The notes under the pieces: generated by a model
The model's database searches: none
Seen by the model: only the letters and a program-made list of their open reading frames with translations
What the model was told of the DNA's origin: nothing
Shown: positions 9,271 through 18,357 of the stretch, one piece after another
Numbering within the stretch: position 1 is the first letter of the stretch
How the letters are laid out: each line of letters starts with the position of its first letter
Translations under genes and position numbers: made by a program
DNA from: DUOA01 sp012839095
GTDB taxonomy: Bacteria; Bacillota; Clostridia; Caldicoprobacterales; DTU083
Length of the DNA stretch: 64,000 bases
Reading direction: 5' to 3'
Assembly: GCA_050951505.1 (NCBI GenBank)
Contig: JBMNJE010000005.1
Location: 1-64,000 of the forward strand

Positions 9271-9327
9271 ATGTATTATAAATAGTTAAGCCTAACATGA
9301 AGAGCTTATTCCCAATAAGGCTATAAG

Positions 9328-9529
9328 TTAGTAATCTTTAACATCAAACTCATAGTTTTTATAATAGTATTTATGATCATCTTCAGTAATTTCACGTTTA
9401 ACCTTACATGGGTTTACAGCAGCTATTATACGCATATAACTTCTTTTTATTTTCCATTCTTTCATCTGGCAATCCATCCAACCACGCTTTATACGGAAGA
9501 CCAGCCAGCATTCTTTCTTTATGATTCAT
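9328..9529 (-). pseudogene. Maltose O-acetyltransferase remnant with the catalytic middle deleted
   Basis: Read from the ATG at 9529, behind an aggcagg ribosome binding site, the first 35 codons give a clean Mac (maltose acetyltransferase N-terminal) domain: MNHKERMLAGLPYKAW, then ENKKKLYAYN. The frame then stops. In the next frame the sequence continues as VNPCKVKREITEDDHKYYYK and ends at TAA 9330-9328, which is the typical tail of the same family (NPCRVIREITEEDRKYY in relatives). The left-handed beta-helix of hexapeptide repeats that carries the catalytic His, about 130 residues, is missing. The gene is therefore a short internal-deletion relic, on the opposite strand to its neighbours. Confidence 0.8.
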
Positions 9530-9546
9530 AATTATCCTGCCTTTCG

Positions 9547-9783
9547 CTATATCCCAATGTTATAATGTTGCTGTTTATCATGTCGATAAGTAAGTTTTTC
9601 ACTGATACTTTCTGGCACAACTATATCAGCATATGTGCTATAATTCAACATTCTTACAGGTTTTCTTTTTCCTAAGTATGTTGATTCACCGCTGCTATGC
9701 TTACGTAATCTAATTTGAAATAATTGGTATGGTATTTGTTGATGGAACTTGTTAAAATATATTTGCTTGACTAAATTGATTCC
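9547..9783 (-). other. Unassigned open frame without start codon, upstream of the acetyltransferase relic
   Basis: This minus-strand frame is open for 78 codons between stops and looks coding: FHQQIPYQLFQIRLRKHSSG and then LGKRKPVRMLNYSTYADIVV. The only ATG is in the middle. It lies directly before the acetyltransferase remnant on the same strand, so both may be leftovers of one small operon. I do not recognise the protein. The rest of the 9271-9813 gap shows nothing else I can name. Confidence 0.3.
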
Positions 9784-9813
9784 TTATAACTAAATCCGTA
9801 AAGGAGAATTAAT

Positions 9814-10764
9814 GTGAATAACCTTATGAAATCCATAACTTACCAATATCCCGGGGAGATACCCGTATCGGTTGGAATTCTGCCTGCTGTATGGCTGAAA
9901 CATGGTGAAGAATTTGTCAGACTGGCAAAAGAGTACCCGGACCTGATACCGGTAATACCAGACCTAAACAATATGGATGAGTTTATTCCACGCACTTACC
10001 GTAAAGGCACCTTCACCGATGAGTGGGGATGTGTCTGGAGTAATCTGGAGGAAGGCATGGAATCCATCGTTACCGGACATCCGGTACCCAGGCGGGGGGA
10101 TATTCTTACCCTGGAAATACCGCCTAACCGTGACGGCCGACTGCCACACGGGTTTATGTACCTGAGGCTGCTGGATCTGCGAGGATTTGAAGAAGCTATG
10201 ATGGATTTCGCCGATGAATGTGATGAACTGCAAATCCTTATTGACAAGGTGTTGGAATACAACTGCCGACAGATTGAAGTAGTTCTGCAAAATGCATCGG
10301 AACTGGTTACATTTGGCGATGATCTGGGAATGCAGTACGGACTGGCCATTGGCCCGGAAAAATGGAGAAAATACCTGAAGCCCTGTTACATGAAGATGTA
10401 TCAGATGGTCAAGAAAACCGGAAGATATGTATATATGCATACAGACGGCATGATATATGAAATAATACCTGATCTTAAAGAATGCGGCGTTGATATGATC
10501 AATCCTCAGTTCCGTGCAAACGGCCTGGACAACCTGGAGCGAGTATGCAAGGGCAAAATCGCCGTTGATTTGGATTTGGACAGACAGCTGTTCCCCTTTG
10601 CAACACCTTCTCAGATTGACGATCATGTCAGGGAAGCAGTAGAGGCACTGTATCTCCCTCAAGGCGGTCTGGCGCTTAAGGCTGAGATAGGCTACGAAGT
10701 ACCGCTCGAAAATGTTGCAGCAATTTTCGATTCACTAAGAAAATACAGGCATTACAAAGGCTGA
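9814..10764 (+). CDS. Uroporphyrinogen decarboxylase (UroD) family protein
   Basis: A 316-residue protein of the UroD/cobalamin methyltransferase TIM-barrel superfamily, but not a heme-pathway UroD. The family is seen from WGCVWSNLEEG, the barrel strand containing VYMHTDG, and the C-terminal pattern in which a reported site is followed by REAVEALYLPQGG. In the methyltransferase branch (MtaA, MtbA) a zinc site of the HxC type is expected where this protein has MHTDG, so the zinc cysteine is missing and that activity is doubtful. The start is GTG at 9814 behind aaggag; the ATG two bases earlier runs straight into a stop. It is alone on this strand with no heme or corrinoid genes nearby. Two further UroD-family genes lie in the window at 32405 and 57335. 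The substrate is unknown. Confidence 0.75.
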   Translation: MNNLMKSITYQYPGEIPVSVGILPAVWLKHGEEFVRLAKEYPDLIPVIPDLNNMDEFIPRTYRKGTFTDEWGCVWSNLEEGMESIVTGHPVPRRGDILTLEIPPNRDGRLPHGFMYLRLLDLRGFEEAMMDFADECDELQILIDKVLEYNCRQIEVVLQNASELVTFGDDLGMQYGLAIGPEKWRKYLKPCYMKMYQMVKKTGRYVYMHTDGMIYEIIPDLKECGVDMINPQFRANGLDNLERVCKGKIAVDLDLDRQLFPFATPSQIDDHVREAVEALYLPQGGLALKAEIGYEVPLENVAAIFDSLRKYRHYKG

Positions 10765-10815
10765 CTGTAAAAGCTTCCGGCTTGGCTCATTATGTGAGAG
10801 GAAGGGGATGGTAAA

Positions 10816-12018
10816 ATGAGAAAGACAATTTTGTATTTGTTGACAGTGGTACTTTTGTTTTCCGCCGGGTGCATTAAAAGACCTGAACTGTATACACCGC
10901 CGGCAATCTCTGAGCATGCAGAAACAACCGCTTCAGATAAGCCCTTGTATTCTGAGACCCCATCCCCGGATCTGATACCTCTTGACTCACCTGTTCCCGT
11001 CGATGATGCAGAGCCGGTGACACCCGGCAGTAAGGATGCAGATTTACCGACACAAACTGCCGGGACAGAAGAAAACTCTCAGGAACAATCCCCTGCCCCT
11101 GTTATAAACTCAACAGCCAAGCCTAAAAACACAGCTGCCCCTATCCCAGCAGACAAGGCAACAGCTAAACCAAAAGGAACCTCTTCACCAACTCCTGCTC
11201 CCTTTAAGAATGCTTATTTGGATTCCATGGCAAGAGACATTCTCAGCACTATTAACAAGCATAGGAATTCAAATCTGGAATGGAGCAGCAAGCTTGAAAC
11301 AGCAGCCAAAGAAAGAGCCAGGGAAGTAGATCAAAAGCAGAGTGTAAAGATTGGAGATTCATCAAAGCGTTTGGAAGAACTGGGCTTCTCGTACAGCTTC
11401 TGCTCGTATGGCCAGCTGCTGTATGCATCCTACAAGCCTTCTGAAATTAAGGTTAATGATGTATTTAACGAGTTTTCCGGCTATTTTACTGACAAGAAGT
11501 ATTCAGACATCGGTATAGGCGTATATCATTCTCAGAAAGGCATTTCAATTGCTTTTATTATCAGCGGTATTGAGAAGCATACTCCCATATACATGTCGGA
11601 TGTGGAAAAGGGAGTCCTTACTCTTGTTAACGCCGAAAGACAGAAGGCAGGAGCAGCCCCTCTTGAATGGTGTGAAATTGCCAGAACCATTGCAAGAAGC
11701 AAGGTTAAGGAAATGTACGACAATGATTATTTTGCACACGAGTCGCCCTATACCGGTTCATTGGAAAATCAATTCAAGGTCTTTGGCGGATTGGTGCTTG
11801 GCAGGGATGCAAGTTACATCGGCGAGAACCTGGCATATGCAAAAGGCTATAAGCAAAGCAGTTTAACTGCTGAATACTGGGTTAATCAATGGATGAACAG
11901 TAAAGGTCACAGGGAGAATATATTAAACCCTGCCTATTCCCACATGGGAGTGGGAATCTTCTTTGGAGAAGACGGCAGGGCATATGCTGCTCAGGCATTT
12001 TACAAAAAGATGAATTAA
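10816..12018 (+). CDS. CAP/SCP domain lipoprotein with two CAP-like modules
   Basis: A 400-residue exported lipoprotein. The signal peptide ends in the lipobox FSAGC with Cys19 as the lipid anchor. Residues about 25-125 are a Pro/Thr/Ala/Lys-rich linker suited to crossing the wall. The C-terminal third (about 265-400) is a clear CAP (YkwD-like) domain with LVNAERQKAGAAPLEW, YDNDYFAHESP, IGENLAYAKG and SKGHRENILNP, so the His and Glu residues of the CAP cavity are kept. Residues about 130-260 look like a second, degenerate CAP module (ILSTINKHRNSNLEWSSKLE and SDIGIGVYHSQ) that lacks the HxxxP and GHRxN motifs. Roles of bacterial CAP proteins are mostly unknown; a wall- or spore-related role is possible. 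The ribosome binding site gaggaagggg precedes the ATG. Confidence 0.85.
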   Translation: MRKTILYLLTVVLLFSAGCIKRPELYTPPAISEHAETTASDKPLYSETPSPDLIPLDSPVPVDDAEPVTPGSKDADLPTQTAGTEENSQEQSPAPVINSTAKPKNTAAPIPADKATAKPKGTSSPTPAPFKNAYLDSMARDILSTINKHRNSNLEWSSKLETAAKERAREVDQKQSVKIGDSSKRLEELGFSYSFCSYGQLLYASYKPSEIKVNDVFNEFSGYFTDKKYSDIGIGVYHSQKGISIAFIISGIEKHTPIYMSDVEKGVLTLVNAERQKAGAAPLEWCEIARTIARSKVKEMYDNDYFAHESPYTGSLENQFKVFGGLVLGRDASYIGENLAYAKGYKQSSLTAEYWVNQWMNSKGHRENILNPAYSHMGVGIFFGEDGRAYAAQAFYKKMN

Positions 12019-12027
12019 GTTATTCTT

Positions 12028-13464
12028 CTATATTATATATTCATTCTTCTTCCGGGGCCTGGCATCCAGTTCGGCTTTTTTCTGCTCATATCCGGGTCTG
12101 CCCAAAAGTGCATAGGTCGCATTCTTTCCTTCCTCTACGCCCGGCTGATCGAAGGCGTTGATCTCCATCAGTTCCCCGGCAAATGCCGTTTCAACCTCCA
12201 TAAAGTACAGCAGTTGGCCTACCGTGAAGGCGTTAACCTCAGGCAGGGTTATCGTCCGGTTCAGACGCTTTGCTTTAAGCAGGGCATATTCGGTAGCTGC
12301 CTGCTCTGCGTGTATTAGCTCGTTCAGAGTATGCCCGCCCAGGAAGGATACAGCAGGTATATCCTCAAAGCCTCTGGAAATCAACATGGAGGTACGGTAT
12401 CTTTCCACACCTAAAAATGTAACCACCTTGTCGAAAGGACCCTCTGTATAGAGCTGGATCTGGGAATGCTGATCAGTAACACCCAGGGCTTTCACTGGTG
12501 TCTGTCCCGCAAACACCTCTTCCCCATTCTGGTTGTACCTCTTGCCGAGACTTTCAGCCCAAAGCTGTGCATACCAGTCTGCCATATATTTCAAAGAATC
12601 TGCGTATGGCATCATGACGGATATATTTTTTCCGTCTTTCATAGCCAGATACTGCAGTGTTGCTGCCATATAGGCAGGGTTTTTGTATACGTCCTCCTCT
12701 TTGCAGATCTCATCCATGTAAGCCGCTCCGGCCAGCAGTTCCTCAATATCTATGCCGCAGACGGCTGCAGCCAGAAGCCCCACCGGTGACAGTTCAGAGA
12801 ATCTTCCGCCGACCCCTTCCGGTATCGTATAGGTTTTCAGACCCAGTTCCCCGGCAATTTTTATAAGATTCCCCTTCTCCTTGTCGGTAGTGGCGATTAA
12901 ATGACTGCGATATTCCTCACCCAGCCTGTTCTTCAGCATGTCATGAACAATCAGGAATTGGGCCATTGTCTCGGAGGTGCTGCCTGATTTTGTAATGACA
13001 TTGAATAGGGACTTCTCCACATCAATGACATCAAACAAGGCCTCCATCCGCTCCGGATCCACATTGTCAACCACATAGATCCTTGGGCAGCCGCCGCGCT
13101 GCTCCTTTGAAAGCTCATTGTAGTGCAGGTGATTCAGCGCCTGCTGTACGGCAATTGGTCCGAGAGCTGAACCGCCGATGCCAAGTACGACAAAGACTTC
13201 AAATTTATCCTTTATTTTGGCAGCAGTTTCCAAAATATCGGCTACTGTTTCCTTCTGATTGTAGGGCAGATCTCTCCATTGCATCCTGCCTTCAGCGCGT
13301 TTGGTTTCCATGGCCTTTGCAGCTTCTATCAGTTTTCCGGCCATTGCATCTATCGATTTTTTTGATATCCCCTGCTCTTCGCCCAGCATATCGGACATCA
13401 TATTATTAAAATCAAGCCTTAATCGCATGCTTTGCTTCCACTTCTGATTCTCATATCGTTTCAT
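12028..13464 (-). CDS. pgi: Glucose-6-phosphate isomerase
   Basis: A 478-residue phosphoglucose isomerase that interconverts glucose 6-phosphate and fructose 6-phosphate in the cytoplasm. Both family signatures are present: VGGRFSELSPVG in the middle and INAFDQPGVEEGK near the C-terminus. The length fits the shorter bacterial class. The start is taken at the ATG 13464, which has gggag eight bases upstream; an in-frame TTG at 13482 would place that site inside the gene. It converges on the CAP lipoprotein gene with only 9 bases between them and is not in an operon. Confidence 0.95.
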   Translation of the reverse strand: MKRYENQKWKQSMRLRLDFNNMMSDMLGEEQGISKKSIDAMAGKLIEAAKAMETKRAEGRMQWRDLPYNQKETVADILETAAKIKDKFEVFVVLGIGGSALGPIAVQQALNHLHYNELSKEQRGGCPRIYVVDNVDPERMEALFDVIDVEKSLFNVITKSGSTSETMAQFLIVHDMLKNRLGEEYRSHLIATTDKEKGNLIKIAGELGLKTYTIPEGVGGRFSELSPVGLLAAAVCGIDIEELLAGAAYMDEICKEEDVYKNPAYMAATLQYLAMKDGKNISVMMPYADSLKYMADWYAQLWAESLGKRYNQNGEEVFAGQTPVKALGVTDQHSQIQLYTEGPFDKVVTFLGVERYRTSMLISRGFEDIPAVSFLGGHTLNELIHAEQAATEYALLKAKRLNRTITLPEVNAFTVGQLLYFMEVETAFAGELMEINAFDQPGVEEGKNATYALLGRPGYEQKKAELDARPRKKNEYII

Positions 13465-13516
13465 ACATTTGTCTCCCTTCAATATACATTATATATTGTG
13501 TCATTATTTCGGTGTT

Positions 13517-13566
13517 TGATAAAATGAAATATCTTCATCCTGTCCCAACATTTTTTCATTTTATCA
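13517..13566. promoter_or_regulatory. Perfect 13-base inverted repeat between comEC and pgi
   Basis: TGATAAAATGAAA at 13517-13529 is the exact reverse complement of TTTCATTTTATCA at 13554-13566, with a 24-base loop. It lies about 50 bases upstream of pgi, near a TATAAT-like box on the minus strand. No T-run follows it downstream of comEC, so an operator for pgi is as likely as a terminator. Confidence 0.5.
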
Positions 13567-13618
13567 CAAATTATGCTGTTCTTCTACATTTTTCAATATA
13601 TCGAAAGGAGAATCATTT

Positions 13619-16012
13619 TCATTTTCCAGCCGAGTTGTCGTTAAACATGGTATGAATTGTCCAGCTGCCATCATGATATTGCAATATTACTGCACCATGT
13701 ATATCATTTCTGTATACCTTGATGTTTCTGCTCTCAAGCCTGTCCAGCACTTCGGGATGAGGATGCCCAAAAAAATTAGTTCCTGTCTGTATAACAGCTG
13801 TTTGGGGAGAAACCACTTCCAGAAAAACATCCGTGCTGGAAGTATTGCTTCCGTGATGAGGCACCTTCAATACGGAAGCCCGCTTGTCCATTCTCCCTGC
13901 CAGATAGTACTCAACCCCCTTCTCAATGTCACCTGTAAAGAGTACGGCAGCATCCCCGCACTCCATAAGAATGACCAGCGACAGATTGTTTTCATTGTCC
14001 TGATACAAGGTCTGAACATGATCAGGATCCGGATGAAGGACATGAATCAATGTCTCCTCTCCTATCCTGTAGGATTGCCCCCGGGCTGCAGAAATTACCT
14101 GTATTCCTCTCTCTTCAATTGTTTTCTTCATTTCCAGGTATACAGGGTTATCTTCCTGCGGTGGATACTCCATGAATGTCCTGGTCTTCAGCTGACTTAA
14201 TACAGGCTGTAAACCGCTTATATGATCATCATGACTGTGTGACATGATCACCAGATCCAATGAAGCAACCCCGTTTTTCAGCAGAAAAGGCAGGAGTACA
14301 TCATTGCCGATATCGGTACCGGGCTCCCCTCCCCCGTCTATCAATATGTTTTTCCCGTCCGGCGTCTGGATAAAGGAGCAGTCCCCCTGCCCCACATCCA
14401 GAAAAACCAGCTTCAGCTCCTTATTGGCGGTGATTCCAATCAACAGCTGTCCTGCAAGTAAAACGACAATCAGACCCATGCAGGCCAAGGCCGGACGACG
14501 AACAAAGCCGGGTCTTTCTCTGGACAACAGCCAAAGCAGCAGATAAATTATGCTGATAGTAAACAAGGATGGAGAAATGACTCTAAAATAGGCATACGGA
14601 AGCCCTGCAGCAAAATCCGTGATGAGAAGGATAAGGCTGCACAGAAATCTGACGGGAATTGCTGCAAACCTGGCCGGGACAGGCAGTGCCATTCCAAGAG
14701 GAATCAGTAAAAAGCCTCCTGCTGTTGCAAGACCCAGAATCGGAATCACCAGAAGGTTTGCCAAAACAGATACCGGAGAAATGAGGTTGAAATGATAGGT
14801 TGTAAGCGGCAGAGTGCCAAGCTGGGCAGAAAGAGAAGCAGCCAGCAGCGCAGACAGTTTTTTGGGCAGCAACCTCATTGCCTTTTGCATCGGCTCACCG
14901 AACAATCCAATGGAACATACGGCCAGAAATGATAATTGAAAGCTAATCTCCAGGATATCCATGGGCCGGATTAGCAGAATAAGAAATGCGGCCGTGCCTG
15001 CGCTGTTTATAATATCGGATTTCCTGCCAAATGCCCCGCCGGCAAGATATAAAAGTGCCATAATAACTGCCCTTGTAACCGATGGAGAAGCACCTGTCAT
15101 CAGGCAGTAGAGAATCAAAAACACAGCCTGGAATGGAAGAGCAATTCTCCTTTTAATGCGAAACAGAGACCGAATCATATTAAGCAGCATAACCAGATAA
15201 CCGACATGCAGACCTGATATAGCCAAAATATGGGCCAGGCCGGTTCTGGTAAAATCATCTGCCGCATCCGGTTCAATGAGCCAACGCTGCCCTAAGAGGA
15301 CTGCCTTCAGAAAACTGCCTTCCTTTCCTCCCACTGCATAATCCAATATCTGCGATGCCCGTTCTCTGAAAGCAGCAAGAGTTTTATCCAGGGAGAAGGA
15401 TTCTTCCCTATTTAGCAGCTGTACATCTTTTTCCTTTATGGAAATAATGGAATATATATGACGGCGTGCAAGATAACCTCTGTAATCAAAACCTTTTGGA
15501 TTTCTGGGACCTGTTGGTTCCTGAAGTGTGCCTGTAACCTGAAGAAAGTCGCCTGTTCTGTATACGGTCTCTACAATCGACTCCTCACCGAATGTATCGG
15601 GATATACACTGACCTTTACTCTTGCCCTGACCGGATAAATTTCAACTCCGGCCTTCACAGCATTCGTTTCCAGCACGTAGATGGCTCTGTTTTCTTTCAG
15701 CTGGGGAGGGCCTTTTACCGTTCCCTGCATGCTGACTTCCACATCTTTAAAATATGCCAACGGGTTTTCCCGTCCCAGAAAGATCGCTCCGCGAAGACAG
15801 CCAAAGAACAGAATCAGTATGAGAAGTATTGGAAACATGGCTTTCTTTCTGAGCATAATACCGACTGATACAGATATAGCCATTAATATCAGTATGAGTA
15901 CAGGCGAAAGAGACAGACGAAGCGAAACAATAAGGCCGGCTGAATATGCAGCCAGAAGCCAAAGTACAGGTCTTCTTACCCATAACTCTCTTTTTGTCTC
16001 CAATTGCTTCAC
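13619..16012 (-). CDS. comEC: ComEC/Rec2 family DNA-uptake channel protein
   Basis: A 797-residue membrane protein of the ComEC family, which forms the inner membrane channel for single-stranded DNA in competence. The N-terminus has membrane segments and a DUF4131 soluble region (FKDVEVSMQGTVKGPPQLKE and on). The central Competence domain contains LAHILAISGLHVGYLVML and many helices. The C-terminal metallo-beta-lactamase domain has FLDVGQGDCSFI and the metal motif SHSHDDH near residue 591, so all three domains of full-length ComEC are present. The start is GTG at 16012 with a weak gcagg site. No other com gene is next to it; the pseudopilin operon beyond the intergenic gap is divergent and could be related. 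Confidence 0.92.
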   Translation of the reverse strand: MKQLETKRELWVRRPVLWLLAAYSAGLIVSLRLSLSPVLILILMAISVSVGIMLRKKAMFPILLILILFFGCLRGAIFLGRENPLAYFKDVEVSMQGTVKGPPQLKENRAIYVLETNAVKAGVEIYPVRARVKVSVYPDTFGEESIVETVYRTGDFLQVTGTLQEPTGPRNPKGFDYRGYLARRHIYSIISIKEKDVQLLNREESFSLDKTLAAFRERASQILDYAVGGKEGSFLKAVLLGQRWLIEPDAADDFTRTGLAHILAISGLHVGYLVMLLNMIRSLFRIKRRIALPFQAVFLILYCLMTGASPSVTRAVIMALLYLAGGAFGRKSDIINSAGTAAFLILLIRPMDILEISFQLSFLAVCSIGLFGEPMQKAMRLLPKKLSALLAASLSAQLGTLPLTTYHFNLISPVSVLANLLVIPILGLATAGGFLLIPLGMALPVPARFAAIPVRFLCSLILLITDFAAGLPYAYFRVISPSLFTISIIYLLLWLLSRERPGFVRRPALACMGLIVVLLAGQLLIGITANKELKLVFLDVGQGDCSFIQTPDGKNILIDGGGEPGTDIGNDVLLPFLLKNGVASLDLVIMSHSHDDHISGLQPVLSQLKTRTFMEYPPQEDNPVYLEMKKTIEERGIQVISAARGQSYRIGEETLIHVLHPDPDHVQTLYQDNENNLSLVILMECGDAAVLFTGDIEKGVEYYLAGRMDKRASVLKVPHHGSNTSSTDVFLEVVSPQTAVIQTGTNFFGHPHPEVLDRLESRNIKVYRNDIHGAVILQYHDGSWTIHTMFNDNSAGK

Positions 16013-16680
16013 CTGCCAGGTATTATCAGACTGTTATTACCCAAGCTAAGCGCAAGGCCTTTTATGTTTGGGTCTCGGATATCATCCTGAATGAACAATG
16101 GACAGACTACTAGTACATGGTGCTCTTTTTGATGCTAATACGCTGTACTGGAATAATTATCGGATATGTCAGTTGCCATGCTCATGTTATACTGTTCTAT
16201 GAATTTAATAATTGACGAGAACTTTTATTCTGCTCTTAAGATGTATGGTATCGAATTTTGCTAACACTGTCAATGTACTTTACAGGCTCAATATTGTGTC
16301 ATATACAATGTGCCTTTTCGTACCGTATCTCCCCTTCTGTGTTCTTATTTCCAGGCAAATTACATGATTTCACAGAAATGATACTCTTTTCTTAAATCTT
16401 GGTTTTTTCATGGCAATTTTACCAAAATGGCTTCAGAATATTCTTACAATATTTAAAGATATATGTTATAGTATAATTGCTAAAATAAGGTAAAATTATA
16501 ATTAAGCAATTGTCAGCAGCAACTGGACTGAGTATAATAGAATAAGGATAATAAATGGATTTTTGACTGTTTTTTTATTTCCGGTACTATCTTCATCAAA
16601 TGTTTGCGTAACTAGATAATGGGTACTGTATATTGTGACAGAACAGTAATGAATTATACCGTTATGAAATGAGGGATATT
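16013..16680. other. Divergent intergenic region between comEC and the pseudopilin operon
   Basis: This 668-base AT-rich stretch holds no convincing gene on either strand. It must hold the promoters of comEC and of the pseudopilin operon. A candidate plus-strand promoter is TTACAA at 16444-16449 with TTATAG at 16466-16471 or TATAAT at 16472-16477, but the spacings (16 or 22) are not ideal and the leader would be about 200 bases. I looked for a cyclic di-GMP riboswitch because such RNAs often control pilus genes and found none of its motifs. Confidence 0.4.
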
Positions 16681-17955
16681 ATGAAAGCCAGGAATAATCA
16701 AGGTTCCGTATTGATATCTGCAATCATGGTTTTTGCAGTATTGTCTATTTTGGCAATTACAACCCTCGGTTTTATGGTGTCAGAAAACAAGCTGTCTATC
16801 CACAATCAGAATAAAACAAAGGCATACTATATAGCAAAAAGCGGCGCTGATACTGTAGAAGCAGCCTTAATCTCCCAATTAGCCACCTATTCCAGCGATG
16901 TAGATGATCAAAAGGTTTTTTTGGATGTATATGATACCTCTAAAACAATAGATGTAGATATAGAAGGTATAAAGGAAGTTGTTGTTAAGAACGAACTAAT
17001 GGGAGATGAACGGATTTTAACGGTTCAGTCCACTTCCGAGTACAGAGGCATAGAGCAAACCGTTAAAAAGGCAATTTACAGTCTGGTAACGGAGATTGAT
17101 TCCAGCGACCAGGGAATTACTATTTCCAATGCTCCCCTAATGTATATTGAGGAAGCTCTGCAGACAACCAATAAGGGAACATCCAATATTCCGTCCCACA
17201 TTGCATCAAAAGTGGATGAAGGTGTCTTTTTACCTCATGTTTTTGATGATATAACAGAAGAACAATGGAATTCACCAAATCCTTACGTTATAGATGGAGA
17301 GATTAACAGCGGTACAATAGGTGCAGAAGCAACTACGACAAATATATATGTGAACGGCCCCTTGACTCTTAGAGGTAATATTACCTTTAGGGGTAAAGTA
17401 AACCTATATGTAAGAGGCAATCTGGAATTTGAACAAAACACAAAAGTTAATTCTGACTGGTTGGTTAAGGAGGACATCACTGAATATCTTTTGAATATAT
17501 ACGTTTATAATGAAGCAGGCGGGGTTCAGACTATGGCCCTAATCACTCCCCCTAAGCTGCATTTGACTTATACGGGTAACCTTTATATAAAGCAGGGAAA
17601 AATAGATCTTGATCTCCATCAGGATGCTTACATTACAGGCAATATAATATATAACGGTAATGAACTTCATATAGGTACCCAAAGCAATAATATAAAAAAT
17701 GAAAAAAAGATTCTTGACGGTTCTATTTACGCACCTAACAGCGATATATACATCGGGTTCAAAAATGACAAAACAGCATTTATTCTGGATGGGATGATAT
17801 TTGGCAAAAATCTGTACCTATATGCAAAAAACAATACCCAGGCCAACAAATTCTATGCAGCGATAAAAGTCAAAGGTACTGTGAATGTCCCTGTAAATAC
17901 AGGTACTACCATAAAAACCAGAACGGTAAGCTATCAAAGCTATTATATAGACTAA
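16681..17955 (+). CDS. PilX-like pseudopilin with a large C-terminal beta-rich region
   Basis: A 424-residue protein with a pilin-like N-terminus: a short basic leader followed by QGSVLISAIMVFAVLSILAI, one hydrophobic helix, then NKTKAYYIAKSGADTVEAAL, which is the pattern of PilX N-terminal domains. The rest (about 130-424) is beta-strand rich, with regular turns such as VNGPLTLRGNITFRGKVNLY and ITGNIIYNGNELHIG that suggest a solenoid or polymer-forming fold. The start is the ATG at 16681 because gaggg lies just upstream; an ATG four codons earlier would use that site as coding sequence. It heads a three-gene operon with two prepilins. The protein is far larger than a usual PilX minor pilin. 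Function in assembly or as a tip protein is inference. Confidence 0.7.
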   Translation: MKARNNQGSVLISAIMVFAVLSILAITTLGFMVSENKLSIHNQNKTKAYYIAKSGADTVEAALISQLATYSSDVDDQKVFLDVYDTSKTIDVDIEGIKEVVVKNELMGDERILTVQSTSEYRGIEQTVKKAIYSLVTEIDSSDQGITISNAPLMYIEEALQTTNKGTSNIPSHIASKVDEGVFLPHVFDDITEEQWNSPNPYVIDGEINSGTIGAEATTTNIYVNGPLTLRGNITFRGKVNLYVRGNLEFEQNTKVNSDWLVKEDITEYLLNIYVYNEAGGVQTMALITPPKLHLTYTGNLYIKQGKIDLDLHQDAYITGNIIYNGNELHIGTQSNNIKNEKKILDGSIYAPNSDIYIGFKNDKTAFILDGMIFGKNLYLYAKNNTQANKFYAAIKVKGTVNVPVNTGTTIKTRTVSYQSYYID

Positions 17956-17991
17956 TCAAGCACTCTATCCTGTATAAGGAGAATCGTTGAT

Positions 17992-18339
17992 ATGAAGAAG
18001 AATAAGGGATTTACAATAATAGAAATAATAGTCTCACTGGCTATCATTGGCATTTTAGCAGTGGTGTTCATGTCCGTATTCAGCACAGGTTTGGTAAACA
18101 TTGTCAGAGCCGGTGTAAGAACAAAGGCTGTAGGTACCGCGGTAGATGAATTTTATGACGAACCTGACATAATCAGCAGTGATACACTTGAAATTGAGCT
18201 GCCCATTAGCGGAGGCACTAATACTATAGAAATTACAGGAAGTTATGTCAGAGGAAAGGTAAATGTTACAGAAGGCCAGATTTCCAATCTGGAAGTTGAG
18301 GTTGAAGCCTTTGTTCCGGGCTTATCTGAAACCAATTAG
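17992..18339 (+). CDS. Type IV pilin-like (pseudopilin) protein
   Basis: A 115-residue prepilin. The cleavage and methylation motif is KG/FTIIEIIVSLAIIGILA with the conserved Glu at position 5 of the mature protein, followed by one hydrophobic helix and a small globular part. It starts at an ATG behind aaggaga. It lies 36 bases after the PilX-like gene and 18 bases before the next prepilin gene, so the three are co-transcribed. The prepilin peptidase, assembly ATPase and platform protein are not in the window and must be supplied from elsewhere. Confidence 0.85.
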   Translation: MKKNKGFTIIEIIVSLAIIGILAVVFMSVFSTGLVNIVRAGVRTKAVGTAVDEFYDEPDIISSDTLEIELPISGGTNTIEITGSYVRGKVNVTEGQISNLEVEVEAFVPGLSETN

Positions 18340-18357
18340 GAGCATGGAGGAATGAAT

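Noticed and set aside
16013..16680. A cyclic di-GMP riboswitch before the pseudopilin operon
   Set aside because: None of the conserved bases of either riboswitch class could be found in the gap.
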